Part shown: positions 52,286 to 62,094 of the stretch, piece after piece
Numbering within the stretch: position 1 is the stretch's first letter
How the letters are laid out: each line of letters begins with the position of its first letter
Source of the DNA: Cohnella thermotolerans DSM 17683
Lineage (GTDB): Bacteria; Bacillota; Bacilli; Paenibacillales; Paenibacillaceae
Length of the DNA: 64,000 bases
Direction of reading: 5' to 3'
NCBI RefSeq assembly: GCF_000429825.1
Contig: NZ_AUCP01000001.1
Location: forward strand, 124,001 to 188,000
Program-made: the position numbers and the translations under genes
The notes under the pieces: generated by a model
Told to the model about the DNA's origin: nothing
Databases searched by the model: none
The model's input: only the letters and a program-made list of their open reading frames with translations

Positions 52286-53049
52286 GCCGCACCGCCTCCC
52301 GAGACGTCGCCGTCCGAATCGTAAACGACCAGGGCAACCGTAACGTTGTCATCGCCGCCGGCAAGCAGGGCAAGCGCGATCAGACGGTCGACCGTTTGTT
52401 CCGGATCGTCTTCCGGTCCCGCCATCGTCTCCGCGATGGTATCCGCTTCGACCAGATTGCTCAGCCCGTCGCTGCATAGAAGCAGACGGTCGCCCGGCCG
52501 CCAATCGATCAGCCGGACGTCGGCCTCGACCTCCTTGTCGGTGCCGAGCGCGCGGGTCAGCACGTTGCGGCGGGGATGATGGGCGGCTTCCTCCGGACTG
52601 AGCTGACCGGATTTGGCCAGCTCGTTCACGAGGGTGTGGTCGTCGGTCAGTTGCGCGAGCTCGCCCTCCCGCAGCCGGTAAATGCGGCTGTCCCCGATAT
52701 GGCCGATGAGCCCCCGGCTGTCGTCCAGCAGCGCGACAACGACGGTCGTCCCCATGTTGGAGTACCGCTCGTCGCCCGAAGCCGCCTCGTAGACGGCCGC
52801 GTTCGCGCTCGCGATCAACTCCCGCAGCTTGTCGGCGCTCCCGGCGGCCGCGATATCCTCCCGCCAGGCGGACAGCGACAGCTTCAAGCTTTCGACCGCC
52901 ATGCCGCTGGCCACTTCTCCGGCTTTGTGCCCGCCCATGCCGTCCGCGACGACCGCCGCGACCAGCCCGTTGCCGGTGCGCCCGATCCAGGCGCAGTCTT
53001 CGTTCACTTGTCTTACTTTGCCAACATGACTTCGCATTGCCGTTCTCAC
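52282..53049 (-). CDS. prpC: PP2C-type phosphatase PrpC (Stp)
   Basis: 255-residue metal-dependent Ser/Thr phosphatase that reverses PrkC. Metal motifs VGKVRQVNEDC, VVADGMGGHKAGE (~34-46), LLLCSDGLSNLV and GGDDNVTVALV. Start taken as GTG 53049, eight bases after GAGGTGA and 5 bases past the rlmN stop; ATG 53037 is possible. Coupled to prkC by ATGA overlap. Confidence 0.97.
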   Translation of the reverse strand: MRTAMRSHVGKVRQVNEDCAWIGRTGNGLVAAVVADGMGGHKAGEVASGMAVESLKLSLSAWREDIAAAGSADKLRELIASANAAVYEAASGDERYSNMGTTVVVALLDDSRGLIGHIGDSRIYRLREGELAQLTDDHTLVNELAKSGQLSPEEAAHHPRRNVLTRALGTDKEVEADVRLIDWRPGDRLLLCSDGLSNLVEADTIAETMAGPEDDPEQTVDRLIALALLAGGDDNVTVALVVYDSDGDVSGGGAA

Positions 53050-53054
53050 AGCGG

Positions 53055-54164
53055 TCACCTCGCCTGCGCCTCCATATGTTTCGCCCGCAGTTGCCCGCAG
53101 GCGGCCGCAATGTCGTGGCCTTGCTCCCTGCGAATCGTCGCGTTGATCTTCTTGCGCTCCAGAATGCGGTGGAACTCGAAGATGTCGTCGCGCGGCGTGC
53201 GGACGTAGTCCCGCTCCGGAACGTAGTTGACGGGAATCAGGTTGACGTGGCACAGCATTCCCTTCAGCACGTCGGCCAGCTCCTCCGCGTGTTCCGGGCG
53301 GTCGTTGACGCCGCCGATCAGCGCGTATTCGAACGTGATGCGGCGGCCCGTCTTCTCGATGTAGTACCGGCACGCGTCCATCACCTCCGCGAACGGATAG
53401 CGGCGGTTGACCGGCATCAGCTTCGACCGCAGCTCGTCGTTCGGAGCGTGAATCGAGATCGCGAGATTGATCTGGGTGTTCTCGTCCGCGAAGCGGATGA
53501 TATTGGGAACGATGCCGCTCGTCGATACCGTGATATGGCGCTGGCCGATGTTCAATCCCTTCGGATGGGTCATCAGCTTCAGGAACGTCATCGTGTTGTC
53601 GAAGTTCTCGAAAGGCTCGCCCGAGCCCATAATGACGATGCTGGACACCCGCTCGCCCTCCGGGTCGAGCAGCTTCTGCGCCTGCACGACCTGGGCGACG
53701 ATCTCCCCGGCCGTCAGATTGCGCTTGAGGCCGCCGAGCGTCGACGCGCAGAACGTGCAGCCGATCCGGCAGCCGACCTGCGTCGTGACGCAGACGCTGT
53801 TGCCGTAATTGTGGCGCATAATGACCGTCTCGATCGCGTGGTTGTCGTGCAGCCCGAACAGGAACTTGACCGTTCCGTCCTTCGACTGCAGCTTCGTAAT
53901 CTCCGTCAGCGTGACGAAGGCGAACGAGGCCGCAAGCTTGTCGCGCAGCGACTTCGGCAGATTCGTCATCTCATCGAACGAATCGACCCGCTTGACGTAC
54001 AGCCAGTCGAAAATTTGTCCGGCGCGAAAAGCGGGCTCGCCCTGCACCTTCGTCCATTCCTGGAGCTGCTCGAGCGTCAGGTCGTAAATAAAAGGGATGT
54101 CCGGCTTATAGTTTAATTTGCTGTCCAATCCCTTGAGTTGTTGTTTTTCCAATGAGGTCACCAC
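53055..54164 (-). CDS. rlmN: Dual-specificity 23S rRNA/tRNA methyltransferase RlmN
   Basis: 369-residue radical-SAM enzyme methylating C2 of A2503 in 23S rRNA and A37 in some tRNAs. The 4Fe-4S cysteines are Cys132, Cys136 and Cys139 ([10 protein letters not shown]); the methyl-carrier Cys356 is in AAACGQL. Also [14 protein letters not shown] and [17 protein letters not shown] 54164 has a weak ribosome site; TTG 54152 is an alternative. Sits between rsmB and prpC as in Bacillus. Confidence 0.97.
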   Translation of the reverse strand: MVTSLEKQQLKGLDSKLNYKPDIPFIYDLTLEQLQEWTKVQGEPAFRAGQIFDWLYVKRVDSFDEMTNLPKSLRDKLAASFAFVTLTEITKLQSKDGTVKFLFGLHDNHAIETVIMRHNYGNSVCVTTQVGCRIGCTFCASTLGGLKRNLTAGEIVAQVVQAQKLLDPEGERVSSIVIMGSGEPFENFDNTMTFLKLMTHPKGLNIGQRHITVSTSGIVPNIIRFADENTQINLAISIHAPNDELRSKLMPVNRRYPFAEVMDACRYYIEKTGRRITFEYALIGGVNDRPEHAEELADVLKGMLCHVNLIPVNYVPERDYVRTPRDDIFEFHRILERKKINATIRREQGHDIAAACGQLRAKHMEAQAR

Positions 54165-54235
54165 CGTTCGCTCTATTTTACCATAAACGCCGTGAGAGCC
54201 AAAAGCGGCGCGGGTCCGGCCCGGAAGCCGGTCCT

Positions 54236-55759
54236 TCAGCCTAGCCCGCGGCGCTTCATGCGGGCGATGAAAAATCCGTCGCTGCCGAACTGATGGGGAA
54301 GAAGCTGCGCCATCCCTTCGAACGGAACGGGCAGCGCACCCGCCCTTTTCAGCGTTTGCACGATCTCAGCGGGCCAGCCGGGGTCCAGGAAGAAGTCCGG
54401 ATGCTCCCGCAAAAAGCCGCGCACCGCTTCCTCGTTCTCTTCCGGCGCGATCGTGCAGGTGCTGTACACGAGCGTTCCGCCCGGGCGGACGAGCTGGCCG
54501 GCCTGCGCGAGCAAGCGGCGCTGAAGATCGGCCAGAGAGGCGACGTCTTCGGCCGTCTTGTTCCATTTGATCTCCGGCTTGCGGCGGATGACGCCGAAGC
54601 CGGAGCAAGGCGCGTCCAAGAGCACGACGTCCATCGACGCTGCGGGCAGCTTCGCGGCCAGCTCCGCCGCGTCGCCCACCGTCGTGCGGATGCACGTCAG
54701 GCCGAGCCGCTCGGCCTGCTGCGCGATGAGCGCTTCCTTGTGCGGGTGAATGTCGTTGGCAATCACCTCGCCCCGGTCGCCCATCAGCTCCGCCAGATGG
54801 GTCGACTTGCCGCCCGGCGCGGCGCAGCAGTCGAGCACGCGCATGCCCGGCTCCGGCGCGGCGACGGCGGCGACGAGCATCGAGCTCTCGTCCTGCACCG
54901 TGATGCGCCCTTCGCGGAACCACGGCGTCGCCGCCAGGCTCCCCGCCCGGGTCGCAACGATGCCCGCCGGGGCGAGCTCGGACGGCCGCGCATCGATGCC
55001 TTCGGCGGCCATCGCCTTAAGCAGCTCCCCGCGTTCCGCGCGCAGCGGGTTGACGCGGGCCGAAGCGCGCGGCGGCTCGTTGCCGGCCGCGCAAATCGCC
55101 TCCGCCGCCGCTTCGCCGTAGGCGGCGATGAAGCGCTCGACGAGCCAACGCGGATGGCTGTGCTCGAGCGCGATGCGCACCGCCTCGTCCAGACCGGCGG
55201 GCAAGGTCGGGGCGACGCCTTCGCGGAGCAGGCCGCGAAGGACGCCGTTGACGAGCCCGGCGATGCCGGCGTGGCCGCGCCTCTTGGCGATGCGCACCGC
55301 CTCGTCCGTGACGGCGTGCGCCGGGACGCGATCGAGCCAGCGCAGCTGGTAATAGCTCAGACGCAGAAGGCTGCGCACCCACGGCTCCACCTTGTTCGGC
55401 CATCCCTTCACTCTCGGCGCCAGCACGAAGTCGATCGTGTTCAGCCGCTGGATCGTGCCGTAGACGATCTCCGTCGCCAGGGCGGCGTCCGGACGCGACA
55501 GCTCCGCCTCCGTCAGCATGCGGTTGAGCTCCAGGCCGCTGTACGCCCCCTGCCGCTCCACCCGCTCCAGCACGCGCAGCGCAACCTCGCGCGGGCCGGC
55601 CGGCTTCCTTCGCTCGGGCGGCGCGCTCCTGCCGCCCGCCGGAGCCGGGCCGCCTGGCTTGGCGGAGGCGGCTGCGCGTTTGTCGCCGGGCCGGTCCGGC
55701 CTATGACGTCCGTCCTTGCCGCCCGTACGGCTATGATAAGGCTTGTCTCGGTTGCTCAA
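54236..55759 (-). CDS. rsmB: 16S rRNA (cytosine967-C5)-methyltransferase RsmB (Sun)
   Basis: 507-residue enzyme. After an unusual ~55-residue Lys/Arg/Pro/Gly-rich N-terminal extension comes the NusB-like RNA-binding domain ([20 protein letters not shown]...), then the methyltransferase with SAM motif [35 protein letters not shown] and catalytic Cys in LVYSTCT. The start is TTG 55759, 9 bases after GGAGG. Separated from fmt by a 482-base gap, whereas they are close in most relatives. Confidence 0.97.
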   Translation of the reverse strand: MSNRDKPYHSRTGGKDGRHRPDRPGDKRAAASAKPGGPAPAGGRSAPPERRKPAGPREVALRVLERVERQGAYSGLELNRMLTEAELSRPDAALATEIVYGTIQRLNTIDFVLAPRVKGWPNKVEPWVRSLLRLSYYQLRWLDRVPAHAVTDEAVRIAKRRGHAGIAGLVNGVLRGLLREGVAPTLPAGLDEAVRIALEHSHPRWLVERFIAAYGEAAAEAICAAGNEPPRASARVNPLRAERGELLKAMAAEGIDARPSELAPAGIVATRAGSLAATPWFREGRITVQDESSMLVAAVAAPEPGMRVLDCCAAPGGKSTHLAELMGDRGEVIANDIHPHKEALIAQQAERLGLTCIRTTVGDAAELAAKLPAASMDVVLLDAPCSGFGVIRRKPEIKWNKTAEDVASLADLQRRLLAQAGQLVRPGGTLVYSTCTIAPEENEEAVRGFLREHPDFFLDPGWPAEIVQTLKRAGALPVPFEGMAQLLPHQFGSDGFFIARMKRRGLG

Positions 55760-56241
55760 CGTCGGAACCCTCCGATTGCTATACGATTGCTTTTTACGAA
55801 ACTTCTACGCCGTCCGCTTATCCGACAGTATGTCCACGGACAAGCTTTGCGGCTGCATGAACGATCGCTGCCTTGCATCCCGCCGCCCCTCGGCGCCCGC
55901 AAGCTTCCACGCCTTCGGGCTCCTTGGACGGGGCGGAGAGCTTTGCGCCAACACCCGTCCGGGGGCTCGTTGCCGGCCTGCGTCGATGCCGCTGCCCCCG
56001 CAGCCCCGCGAACGCCTATCGCAACGGACACAGAATCCGCTATTTTCCGGAATCACCGCATTTTTGGCATGCTAACGGACCGTCGGTCCGCTTACGGCGG
56101 GATTTCCCCCGAATACGGCCCCTCTCCAAGCGAATAAGGGATTCTCTGTCCGTTTAAGTTTCCAAATGAACTCCCGCTCGCTTAAATAAGGGATCTCCTG
56201 TCCGTAAGCCGCAAAATCGCCAAACGAAAAACGGCGCTCGT
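55760..56241. repeat. Long fmt-rsmB gap containing short extragenic repeats
   Basis: No gene with family support. Two copies of ATAAGGGAT-CTG-TCCG-type sequence lie at 56134 and 56186, 52 bases apart, with related GGAC/TCCG fragments at 56024-56100. The palindrome GGACCGTCGGTCC is at 56077-56089. On the minus strand these keep short Arg/Pro-rich frames open, which I regard as fortuitous. Confidence 0.55.
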
Positions 56242-57195
56242 CTACCCGAGCACCGTACCCAGGGGAAGCCGCGCCCCTCTCGCATACTCCGCCGCGGACA
56301 TCGCTTTCTTGCCCGCCGGCTGCACTTCCGTCAGCACGACGCTGCCGTCGCCCGTCCGCACGCGAATGCCGAACGGGCCGGTGTCGAGCACCGTGCCCGG
56401 CGCCGCCGCCCGCCATTCCGGGCGCAGGTCGAAGTCCCCGGCATCGGGCGCCTTGACGCCCCACACCTTGAACACTTCGCCCGCAAGATACGTGAACGCC
56501 CCGGCCATCGGATACAGGCCGCGCGTCCGGTTGAACAGCTCCCGCGACGTGCGCTCCCAGTGAAGCCGCTCGTCGTCGCGCGTCAAATTCGGCGCGTACG
56601 TCGCCAGCGCGTCGTCCTGCGGGACGCGCGGAGCCGTACCGTCGGCCAGCCTCGGCAGCCATTCGAGGAGCAGCTCCGCTCCCGCCGCGCTCAGCTTCTC
56701 GAACATCGTCCCCGCCGTGTCTTCGTCGGTAATCGGCACTTCGACGCGGGCGATCATGTCCCCCGTGTCGAGCCCTTCCGCCATGTACATCAGCGTAACG
56801 CCGGTCACGCTCTCCCCGTCGATGATCGAGCGCTGGATCGGCGCGCCGCCGCGATAGCGGGGCAGCAGGGAGCCGTGCACGTTGACGCAGCCGAGCCTGG
56901 GCAGATCCAGCACCGCCTTGGGCAAAATTTGCCCGTACGCGGCCGTCACGATCAGATCGGGCTTCAGCGCGGCCACCGCCTCGACCGCCTCCGCCGCCCG
57001 CATGCGCTCGGGCTGAAGCACGGGCAATCCGCGCTCCAGCGCGAACGCCTTGACCGGCGGCGGCGTCAGCTCCCGCTTCCGCCCCTTCGGGCGGTCGGGC
57101 TGCGTGACCGCCGCGACGACGTTCCAGCCTCCGTCGAGCAGCGACCGCAGCGAAGGAACGGCGAAGTCCGGCGTTCCCATGAACACGATCCGCAT
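56242..57195 (-). CDS. fmt: Methionyl-tRNA formyltransferase
   Basis: 317-residue enzyme formylating initiator Met-tRNA. N-terminal formyltransferase: RIVFMGTPDFAVPSL, TQPDRPKGRKRELTPPPVK, VNVHGSLLPRYRGGAPIQ (catalytic Asn/His) and EGLDTGDM (Asp); C-terminal OB domain from ~210. ATG 57195 lies one base past the def stop, so the two are coupled. Confidence 0.98.
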   Translation of the reverse strand: MRIVFMGTPDFAVPSLRSLLDGGWNVVAAVTQPDRPKGRKRELTPPPVKAFALERGLPVLQPERMRAAEAVEAVAALKPDLIVTAAYGQILPKAVLDLPRLGCVNVHGSLLPRYRGGAPIQRSIIDGESVTGVTLMYMAEGLDTGDMIARVEVPITDEDTAGTMFEKLSAAGAELLLEWLPRLADGTAPRVPQDDALATYAPNLTRDDERLHWERTSRELFNRTRGLYPMAGAFTYLAGEVFKVWGVKAPDAGDFDLRPEWRAAAPGTVLDTGPFGIRVRTGDGSVVLTEVQPAGKKAMSAAEYARGARLPLGTVLG

Positions 57196-57196
57196 G

Positions 57197-57682
57197 TCAT
57201 TCCCCATCCTGTTCCGGAATCGCCTTGCGCTCGTACACCGATTCGGCCAGATCGATGAACAGCACGCCGTTCAGATGGTCGACCTCGTGCTGGAACGCCC
57301 GCGCCAGCAAGTCGGTTCCCGTATATTCGACCGGATTGCCGTAGCGGTCCTGGCCGCGGATGACGACCTTCTGCGCGCGGCGGACGTCGCCCTGCAGACC
57401 GGGAATGCTCAGGCACCCTTCCGGTCCGAATTGCTCGCCTTCCTTCGAGACGATCTCCGGATTGACAAGCTCGATCAAGCCGTGCTCTTCGTCCGCGTCG
57501 ACGACGATGACCCGCTTGGAGATGCCGACCTGCGGCGCGGCGAGACCTACGCCGTCCGCGTCGTACATCGTCTCGGCCATGTCGTCCAGCAGCTTATGCA
57601 AATTCGCGTTGAATTTCGTCACTTCCTTCGCGCGTTCCCGCAGAACTTCGTCCGGATGTTTGACGATAATACGAATGGACAT
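57197..57682 (-). CDS. def: Peptide deformylase
   Basis: 161-residue metalloenzyme removing the formyl group from new proteins. Motifs GVGLAAPQVG (44-53), EGCLSIPG (metal Cys) and HEVDHLNG (metal His-Glu-His). ATG 57682 follows AAAGGGTGA. Directly upstream of fmt. Confidence 0.98.
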   Translation of the reverse strand: MSIRIIVKHPDEVLRERAKEVTKFNANLHKLLDDMAETMYDADGVGLAAPQVGISKRVIVVDADEEHGLIELVNPEIVSKEGEQFGPEGCLSIPGLQGDVRRAQKVVIRGQDRYGNPVEYTGTDLLARAFQHEVDHLNGVLFIDLAESVYERKAIPEQDGE

Positions 57683-57712
57683 GAATTCATCACCCTTTTG
57701 CCGGGATTGTAA

Positions 57713-57731
57713 GAAAAACTTCTATCGAAGT
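57713..57731 (-). terminator. Terminator between priA and def
   Basis: ACTTC/GAAGT stem with a four-base loop, followed by TTTTTC on the minus strand. A larger near-perfect hairpin (57781-57796 with 57807-57822, 14 of 16 pairs) lies just upstream in the same 168-base gap. Confidence 0.6.
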
Positions 57732-57850
57732 CCCTCAAGCATAAGCGACCGCGATTTGGCGGAAGTTTTTCCAAGTACGCAAAGTTCTTATTCGCTTTAA
57801 CGCTTTAGCGAACATAAACTTTCTGTAACATTCGAAACAACTGGCCGGAC

Positions 57851-60481
57851 CTACAGCATCATCTGAGGGTCTACGTCCACGCTGACCTGGACGCCGGAGC
57901 GCTTCACCGTCTCCGCCAGCTCTTTGAGCGCCTGTGCGGTCCAGGCCGGACCGTCCACGTCTCCCCGATATTTTACCATACATTGAAAACGGTAGCGATC
58001 CTTCAGTCTCGGAATCGGCGAAGGAACCGGCCCGAGCACCTCGAGCGCGTGCGGCGCCCCGCCCGCAAACGAGCCTGTAAGCCCCGCTCCCGATGCGCGC
58101 TCGCGCAGCTTGGCGGCGAACGCCTCGCCGAGCGCGATCAGGCGCGGCGCCTGCTCGTGCGACAGCGTCACGGCGATGAGCCGGCCGAACGGAGGATAAC
58201 CGAGAACCCGGCGATGGCGCAGCTCCTGGGCCGCGAAGGCGTTGTAATCGTGCTGCTGGACCAGAGCCACCGACGGATGCTCCGGCTCGTACGTCTGAAT
58301 GATGACCTCGCCGGGAAGCTCGTGCCGTCCGGCTCTCCCGGCCACCTGGGTCAACAGCTGGAACGTCCGCTCCGGCGCCCGGAAATCCGGCAGCTTCAAG
58401 GCGGAGTCCGCAGCCAGCACCCCGACGAGCGTCACGCGGGGAAAGTCGAGCCCTTTGGCCACCATCTGCGTTCCGAGCAGCACGTCGGCGCGGCGCTCGC
58501 GGAATTGCGTCAGCCATTTCTCGTGCGAACCTTTCTCCGACGTCGTGTCAACGTCCATGCGAATGACCCGGATGCCGGGAAAGGCCAGCGCCAGCGCCTC
58601 CTCCACCTTCTGCGTTCCCGTGCCGAAAAACCGGATGTGCCGGCTCTGGCACGAAGGGCAGGCTTCGGGCTCGCGTTCGGCGTAGCCGCAATAATGGCAG
58701 CGAAGGTTCTGCGAGCCGCGGTGATACGTCAGCGCGATGTCGCAGTGGGGGCATTGCGCCGTGTAGCCGCACGAGCGGCACATGACGAAGGTCGAGTAAC
58801 CGCGCCGGTTGAGCAGCAGCACCGCCTGCTCCTCCCGCTCGAGCCGCGCCTGGAGCGCCTCGGACAGCGCCCGGCTGAACATCGCGCGGTTGCCGAGCTT
58901 CAGCTCCTCCCGCATGTCGACGATGGCGACGCCGGGCAGCGGACGGTCCGCTACCCGCTCCGGCAGCGGCACGTACACCGGGCGCAGGCGTTCGACCGCC
59001 CCGCTACCCGCTTCGGCGGCTGCGAACCCGCCTTCCCGCCCGAGTCCGCCGCTCCGCTCACCGGCAGCGGCGGCGACTTCGCTTCGCGCGCCTGCTGTTG
59101 CGGCTTCGCTTCGCGCGCCTGCTGCTGCGGCTTCGCTCCGCGCGGCGGCCGCCGCGGCGTACGTCTCCAGCGAAGGCGTCGCCGAGCCGAGCACGACGGC
59201 CGCTCCGTGCTTTCTCGCCCGCTCCGCCGCGACGTCCCGCGCATGATATTTCGGACTCTCTTCCTGCTTGTAGGAGCTCTCGTGCTCCTCGTCGATGACG
59301 ATCAGGCCGATCCGGGAGAACGGGGCGAAGATGGCCGAGCGCGCCCCGACGGCCACCTGAGCGCGGCCGTCGCGGATTTTGCGCCACTCGTCGTAGCGTT
59401 CTCCGTTCGAGAGGCGGCTGTGCAGCACGGCGACGCGTTCCCCGAACCGGCTTTTGAACCGTTCGACCATCTGCGGCGTGAGCGCGATCTCGGGCACGAG
59501 CACGATCGCTTCCTTCCCCCGCTCCAAACATTTCTGGATCGCCTGCAAATAGATTTCCGTCTTGCCGCTGCCCGTCACGCCGTGCAGCAGAAACACCTCA
59601 TGGCGCCCGGCCTCCACGGCCGCGGCGATCGGCTCGAACGCCGCAGCCTGCGCCGGCGTAAGCCGCATCGGCGAGGACGGCGGAAACGCGCGGCCCGCGT
59701 ACGGGTCGCGGTCTTCCGTCACCGGGCGCAGCTCGAAGACGCCTTTGTCCGCCAATGCGCGCAGCGTCGCCGTCGTCGTCCCGACCGCTTCCGCCAGCTG
59801 CTGCTGCGGGACGGGTTCGGGGTGCTCCAGCAAGTATTCGACCGTCTCGCGCTGCTTGACGGCCCGCGCCGGAAGGCCCGCAAGCGCCTCGCGCAACGCT
59901 TCGGGCCCCGGCGGGAACACGGTCAGCACCGTCCGCACGGAGAGCCGGTCCTCGACCTTCTGCAGCTCTTCGAGCTTGCCCGACTTGATCAGCTTCTTGA
60001 TCGCGTCGGCCTGCCCCGGGAACTGCTGCAGCAAATTCGCCAGCTTCAGCGGAGAATGCCGCTCCAGCGCCTGCCGCAAGGCGCCGAACGCCAGCGTCTC
60101 CTCCTCCGTCCATACGGCTCCGCGGGCGAGCGCGACGTATTTCTCCGTCCGGCCCTTCAGCGCGGCGGGCAGCATCGCCTGCAGCGAGATCGCCAGCGGA
60201 CAGAGCCACCGCCGGCTCATCCATTCGCCGAGCTCGATCAGCTCCGCGGACAGAGGCGGAACGGCGTCCAGCACGTCCGCGAGCTCCTTCAGCCGCGCGC
60301 GGTCGACCGAAGCGTCCTCGGCGACCGCGACGACGATGCCCTGCAGCGTCCGGCCGCCGAACGGAACGGCCACGCGGCTGCCCGTCTCGACCCATCCCAG
60401 GAGCCGGTCCGGGATAAGATAGTCGAACGGCCGGTCGGTATCCCGGCTCGGCACGTCGACGATCACTCGGGCTACGCTCAT
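57851..60481 (-). CDS. priA: Primosomal protein N' (PriA helicase)
   Basis: 876-residue replication-restart helicase. N-terminal 3'-DNA-binding domain (RVIVDVPSRDTDRPFDYLIP), Walker A LLHGVTGSGKTEIYLQ, DEEHESSYKQ, LGSATPSLETY, then eight zinc-binding cysteines in CRSCGYTAQCPHC, CHYC and CPSC, and LLTQVAGRAGR. Between motif III and the zinc region lies an Ala/Arg/Ser/Glu-rich insertion of ~55 residues made partly of 9-residue repeats; it explains the extra length. ATG 60481 overlaps the coaBC stop by 4 bases. Confidence 0.98.
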   Translation of the reverse strand: MSVARVIVDVPSRDTDRPFDYLIPDRLLGWVETGSRVAVPFGGRTLQGIVVAVAEDASVDRARLKELADVLDAVPPLSAELIELGEWMSRRWLCPLAISLQAMLPAALKGRTEKYVALARGAVWTEEETLAFGALRQALERHSPLKLANLLQQFPGQADAIKKLIKSGKLEELQKVEDRLSVRTVLTVFPPGPEALREALAGLPARAVKQRETVEYLLEHPEPVPQQQLAEAVGTTTATLRALADKGVFELRPVTEDRDPYAGRAFPPSSPMRLTPAQAAAFEPIAAAVEAGRHEVFLLHGVTGSGKTEIYLQAIQKCLERGKEAIVLVPEIALTPQMVERFKSRFGERVAVLHSRLSNGERYDEWRKIRDGRAQVAVGARSAIFAPFSRIGLIVIDEEHESSYKQEESPKYHARDVAAERARKHGAAVVLGSATPSLETYAAAAAARSEAAAAGARSEAATAGARSEVAAAAGERSGGLGREGGFAAAEAGSGAVERLRPVYVPLPERVADRPLPGVAIVDMREELKLGNRAMFSRALSEALQARLEREEQAVLLLNRRGYSTFVMCRSCGYTAQCPHCDIALTYHRGSQNLRCHYCGYAEREPEACPSCQSRHIRFFGTGTQKVEEALALAFPGIRVIRMDVDTTSEKGSHEKWLTQFRERRADVLLGTQMVAKGLDFPRVTLVGVLAADSALKLPDFRAPERTFQLLTQVAGRAGRHELPGEVIIQTYEPEHPSVALVQQHDYNAFAAQELRHRRVLGYPPFGRLIAVTLSHEQAPRLIALGEAFAAKLRERASGAGLTGSFAGGAPHALEVLGPVPSPIPRLKDRYRFQCMVKYRGDVDGPAWTAQALKELAETVKRSGVQVSVDVDPQMML
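59073..59153 (-). repeat. Three 27-base tandem repeats inside priA
   Basis: Three consecutive 27-base units encode near-identical 9-residue repeats (pattern AAxAGARSE). In frame, within the low-complexity insertion of PriA; number of units may vary between strains. Confidence 0.8.
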
Positions 60482-61725
60482 GAGCGGGGCGCCTCCCCGT
60501 TCCAGCCCGCCCGCTCGCGCACCCATTGCCAGATCCGCTCGGCCGCGGCGCGCTTCGATTGCAGCGGCATCGATTCGAGCAGCCCTTCGGCGCCGAACAC
60601 GCTGACGACGTTCGTGTCCGTGCCGAAGCCCGCCCCTTCCCGCGTCACGTCGTTGGCGACGATCAGATCGCAGCCTTTGCGGCGCAGCTTGTCGAGGGCG
60701 TTCCGCTCCACGTCGTTCGTCTCGGCGGCGAAGCCGACGACGAACGGACCTCTGCCCGCCGCCCCGCCTTCGCGCCGCCATTCCCCGATCGCCTGCAGGA
60801 TGTCCGTCGTCCGCTCCAGCTCCAGCGTCAGCTTGTCCGGCCCTTTCTTCATCTTCTCCGCATGCCGCACCACCGGCCGATAATCCGCCACCGCGGCAGC
60901 CTTGACAACCGCGTCGGCCTCAGGCAGCCGCTGCATGACGGCGTCGAGCATCTCCTGCGCGGATTCCGCCTTCACAACGCGCACCCCGGGAGGCGGGGGA
61001 GCGTCCGTCCGCGCGCAGACGAGCGTCACGTCCGCCCCTTGGTCGCGCGCGGCTTCGGCCAGGGCGAACCCCATTTTGCCGGAGGAATCGTTCGTTATAT
61101 AACGGACCGGATCGAGCCGCTCCACCGTTCCCCCGGCCGTCACCAGCACCTTCCGCCCCGCGAGCGGACGATCGCCGGCAAGCAGCCCGACGATCGCGGC
61201 GACGATCTCGTCCGGCTCCGCCAGGCGGCCCTTGCCCACGTAGCCGCAAGCCAGCTGGCCCGTGCCGGATTCGACGAAGCGCACGCCGCGGTCCGCGAGG
61301 ATGCCAAGGTTGGCCTGCACGGCCGGATGGGCGAGCATATGAACGTTCATCGCCGGGGCGACGAGCACCGGAGCCGTCGTGGCGAGCAGCGTCGTGCTCA
61401 GCATGTCGTCCGCAAGTCCGTGCGCCATCTTCGCGATGATGTTGGCGGTCGCCGGGGCGACGACGACCAGGTCGGCGGCGTCCGCGAGGTCGATATGCTG
61501 CACCTTCGCGGCGTCGCGCTCGTCGAACGTGTCCGTCGCCACGGGGTGCCGCGACAGCGTCTGCAGCGTAAGCGGCGCAATGAACTTCGTCGCTCCCTCC
61601 GTCATGATGACCCGGACGTCCGCGCCGTACGACACGAGACGGCTGCACAGCGTCGCCGCCTTGTACGCCGCGATTCCGCCCGTAATGCCGAGCACGATCG
61701 TGCGGCCTGCCAACGTTTTGCTCAT
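60478..61725 (-). CDS. coaBC: Bifunctional phosphopantothenoylcysteine synthetase/decarboxylase (CoaBC)
   Basis: 415-residue two-domain enzyme for steps two and three of CoA synthesis. CoaC domain: GITGGIAAYK, catalytic His in VQHIDLADAAD, PAMNVHM and Cys in GQLACGYVGKGRLAEP; CoaB domain from ~190: VTAGGTVERLDPVRYITNDSSGKMG and KAAAVADYRP. ATG 61725 is 5 bases after GGGAGGGG. Coupled to priA. Confidence 0.98.
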   Translation of the reverse strand: MSKTLAGRTIVLGITGGIAAYKAATLCSRLVSYGADVRVIMTEGATKFIAPLTLQTLSRHPVATDTFDERDAAKVQHIDLADAADLVVVAPATANIIAKMAHGLADDMLSTTLLATTAPVLVAPAMNVHMLAHPAVQANLGILADRGVRFVESGTGQLACGYVGKGRLAEPDEIVAAIVGLLAGDRPLAGRKVLVTAGGTVERLDPVRYITNDSSGKMGFALAEAARDQGADVTLVCARTDAPPPPGVRVVKAESAQEMLDAVMQRLPEADAVVKAAAVADYRPVVRHAEKMKKGPDKLTLELERTTDILQAIGEWRREGGAAGRGPFVVGFAAETNDVERNALDKLRRKGCDLIVANDVTREGAGFGTDTNVVSVFGAEGLLESMPLQSKRAAAERIWQWVRERAGWNGEAPRS

Positions 61726-61799
61726 ACAATCCCCTCCCGTTACTGGAAACGCCGCGCTTCCCTCCACCCGCCGGGGCGGCCTTTACCCTTGAAGCCGAG

Positions 61800-61823
61800 A
61801 AAAAAAACAACCGCTCGGGTTGT
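61800..61823 (-). terminator. Terminator between rpoZ and coaBC
   Basis: ACAACC/GGTTGT stem (61807-61823) followed by eight T on the minus strand. Some read-through into coaBC is expected since no promoter was found after it. Confidence 0.75.
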
Positions 61824-61874
61824 CCTTATCTTCTCGTCTTTATTTTCTCTTTTGCCTTCAACCGGCCGGCCGAA

Positions 61875-62090
61875 TCATTTGTTGTCCGGCTCCGTCTTCT
61901 GCGCCTCGACGCTGATGTAATCCAAATAAATTTCCTCCAGCGCGAAGCCGACGACCTTGTGCGACTTCGGCGCCGTCAGCTGCGACGGCTTGCCGTCCCG
62001 CAGCGCCCGCGCCCGCTTGGACGCCGCCACGACGAGCGTATACTTGCTGTCTACTTTACGTACCAGTTCGTCAATCGACGGGTATAACAT
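61875..62090 (-). CDS. rpoZ: RNA polymerase omega subunit
   Basis: 71-residue omega subunit that aids RNA polymerase assembly. Seen: YPSIDELVRKVDSKYTLVVAASKRARAL and the second helix HKVVGFALEEIYLDYI. Four bases after the gmk stop; the remA-gmk-rpoZ-coaBC-priA order is standard in Bacillus relatives. Confidence 0.97.
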   Translation of the reverse strand: MLYPSIDELVRKVDSKYTLVVAASKRARALRDGKPSQLTAPKSHKVVGFALEEIYLDYISVEAQKTEPDNK

Positions 62091-62094
62091 GCGC

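Noticed and set aside
55756-56056. Two short minus-strand frames between rsmB and fmt
   Set aside because: Compositional frames rich in Arg/Gly/Pro, without ribosome sites or similarity; they end inside the rsmB start.
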